Source: Bacteroidales bacterium
GTDB taxonomy: Bacteria > Bacteroidota > Bacteroidia > Bacteroidales > UBA1556
Direction of reading: 5' to 3'
Assembly (NCBI GenBank): GCA_029935325.1
Contig: JAOZKO010000026.1
Location: 1 to 16,429 of the forward strand
DNA: 16,429 nucleotides
In this document: positions 16,409-16,429 of the stretch, in pieces
Layout of the letters: every line of letters starts with the position of its first letter
Position numbering within the stretch: position 1 is the first letter of the stretch
Notes under the pieces: model-generated
Databases searched by the model: none
What the model was told of the DNA's origin: nothing
The model's input: the letters and a program-made list of their open reading frames with translations, nothing else
Made by a program: the position numbers and the translations under genes

Positions 16409-16429
16409 ATGTTTGGCGGTCATTCATGA

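Noticed and set aside
16409..16429. Short ATG...TGA frame at the end of the window
   Set aside because: It has only six codons before the stop, sits directly after the terminator, and has no support as a gene.

Overview
The window is a nearly complete division and cell wall (dcw) cluster from a Bacteroidota genome, probably close to the Flavobacteriia. Evidence for the lineage is the AT-rich DNA, the general lack of Shine-Dalgarno sequences, the MraZ sequence style (e.g. KNNDFIR and LSSSVN blocks), a long MraY with an extra periplasmic loop, a divergent FtsL of the Bacteroidota type, a PASTA-tailed FtsI, and yqeY directly after ftsZ. The class assignment is inference from remembered family resemblance. 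No database search was possible.

Layout, all on the + strand: 1-344 is a non-coding leader with simple repeats and, at 283-308, a striking triple GTGGG array on a 10-bp period that looks like the MraZ operator. Then come mraZ (345-812), a 113-bp spacer, and a tightly packed block rsmH, ftsL, ftsI, murE, mraY, murD, ftsW, murG, murC, ftsQ, ftsA (926-14135). In this block genes are separated by 0-4 bases or overlap by 1 or 8 bases. A 208-bp AT-rich spacer with several dyads (14136-14343) precedes ftsZ (14344-15897), followed after 2 bases by yqeY (15900-16352). A strong intrinsic terminator (16384-16408) closes the unit.

Together the genes make and use peptidoglycan precursor at the division site. 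MurC, MurD and MurE add L-Ala, D-Glu and (from the DNPR motif) meso-diaminopimelate. MraY and MurG make lipid I and lipid II. FtsW polymerises glycan and FtsI cross-links it. FtsL and FtsQ scaffold the synthase, and FtsA and FtsZ form the cytoplasmic ring. MraZ and RsmH are the regulatory and ribosome-methylation pair usually found at the head of dcw clusters. MurF, MurB and Ddl are not in the window and must be encoded elsewhere if the pathway is complete.

I found no sign of an undescribed system, mobile element, CRISPR array or RNA gene. The points most worth a second look are regulatory: the triple MraZ-box array, the dyad-rich ftsA-ftsZ spacer, the forced TTG start of murD, and the recurring 8-base overlaps.
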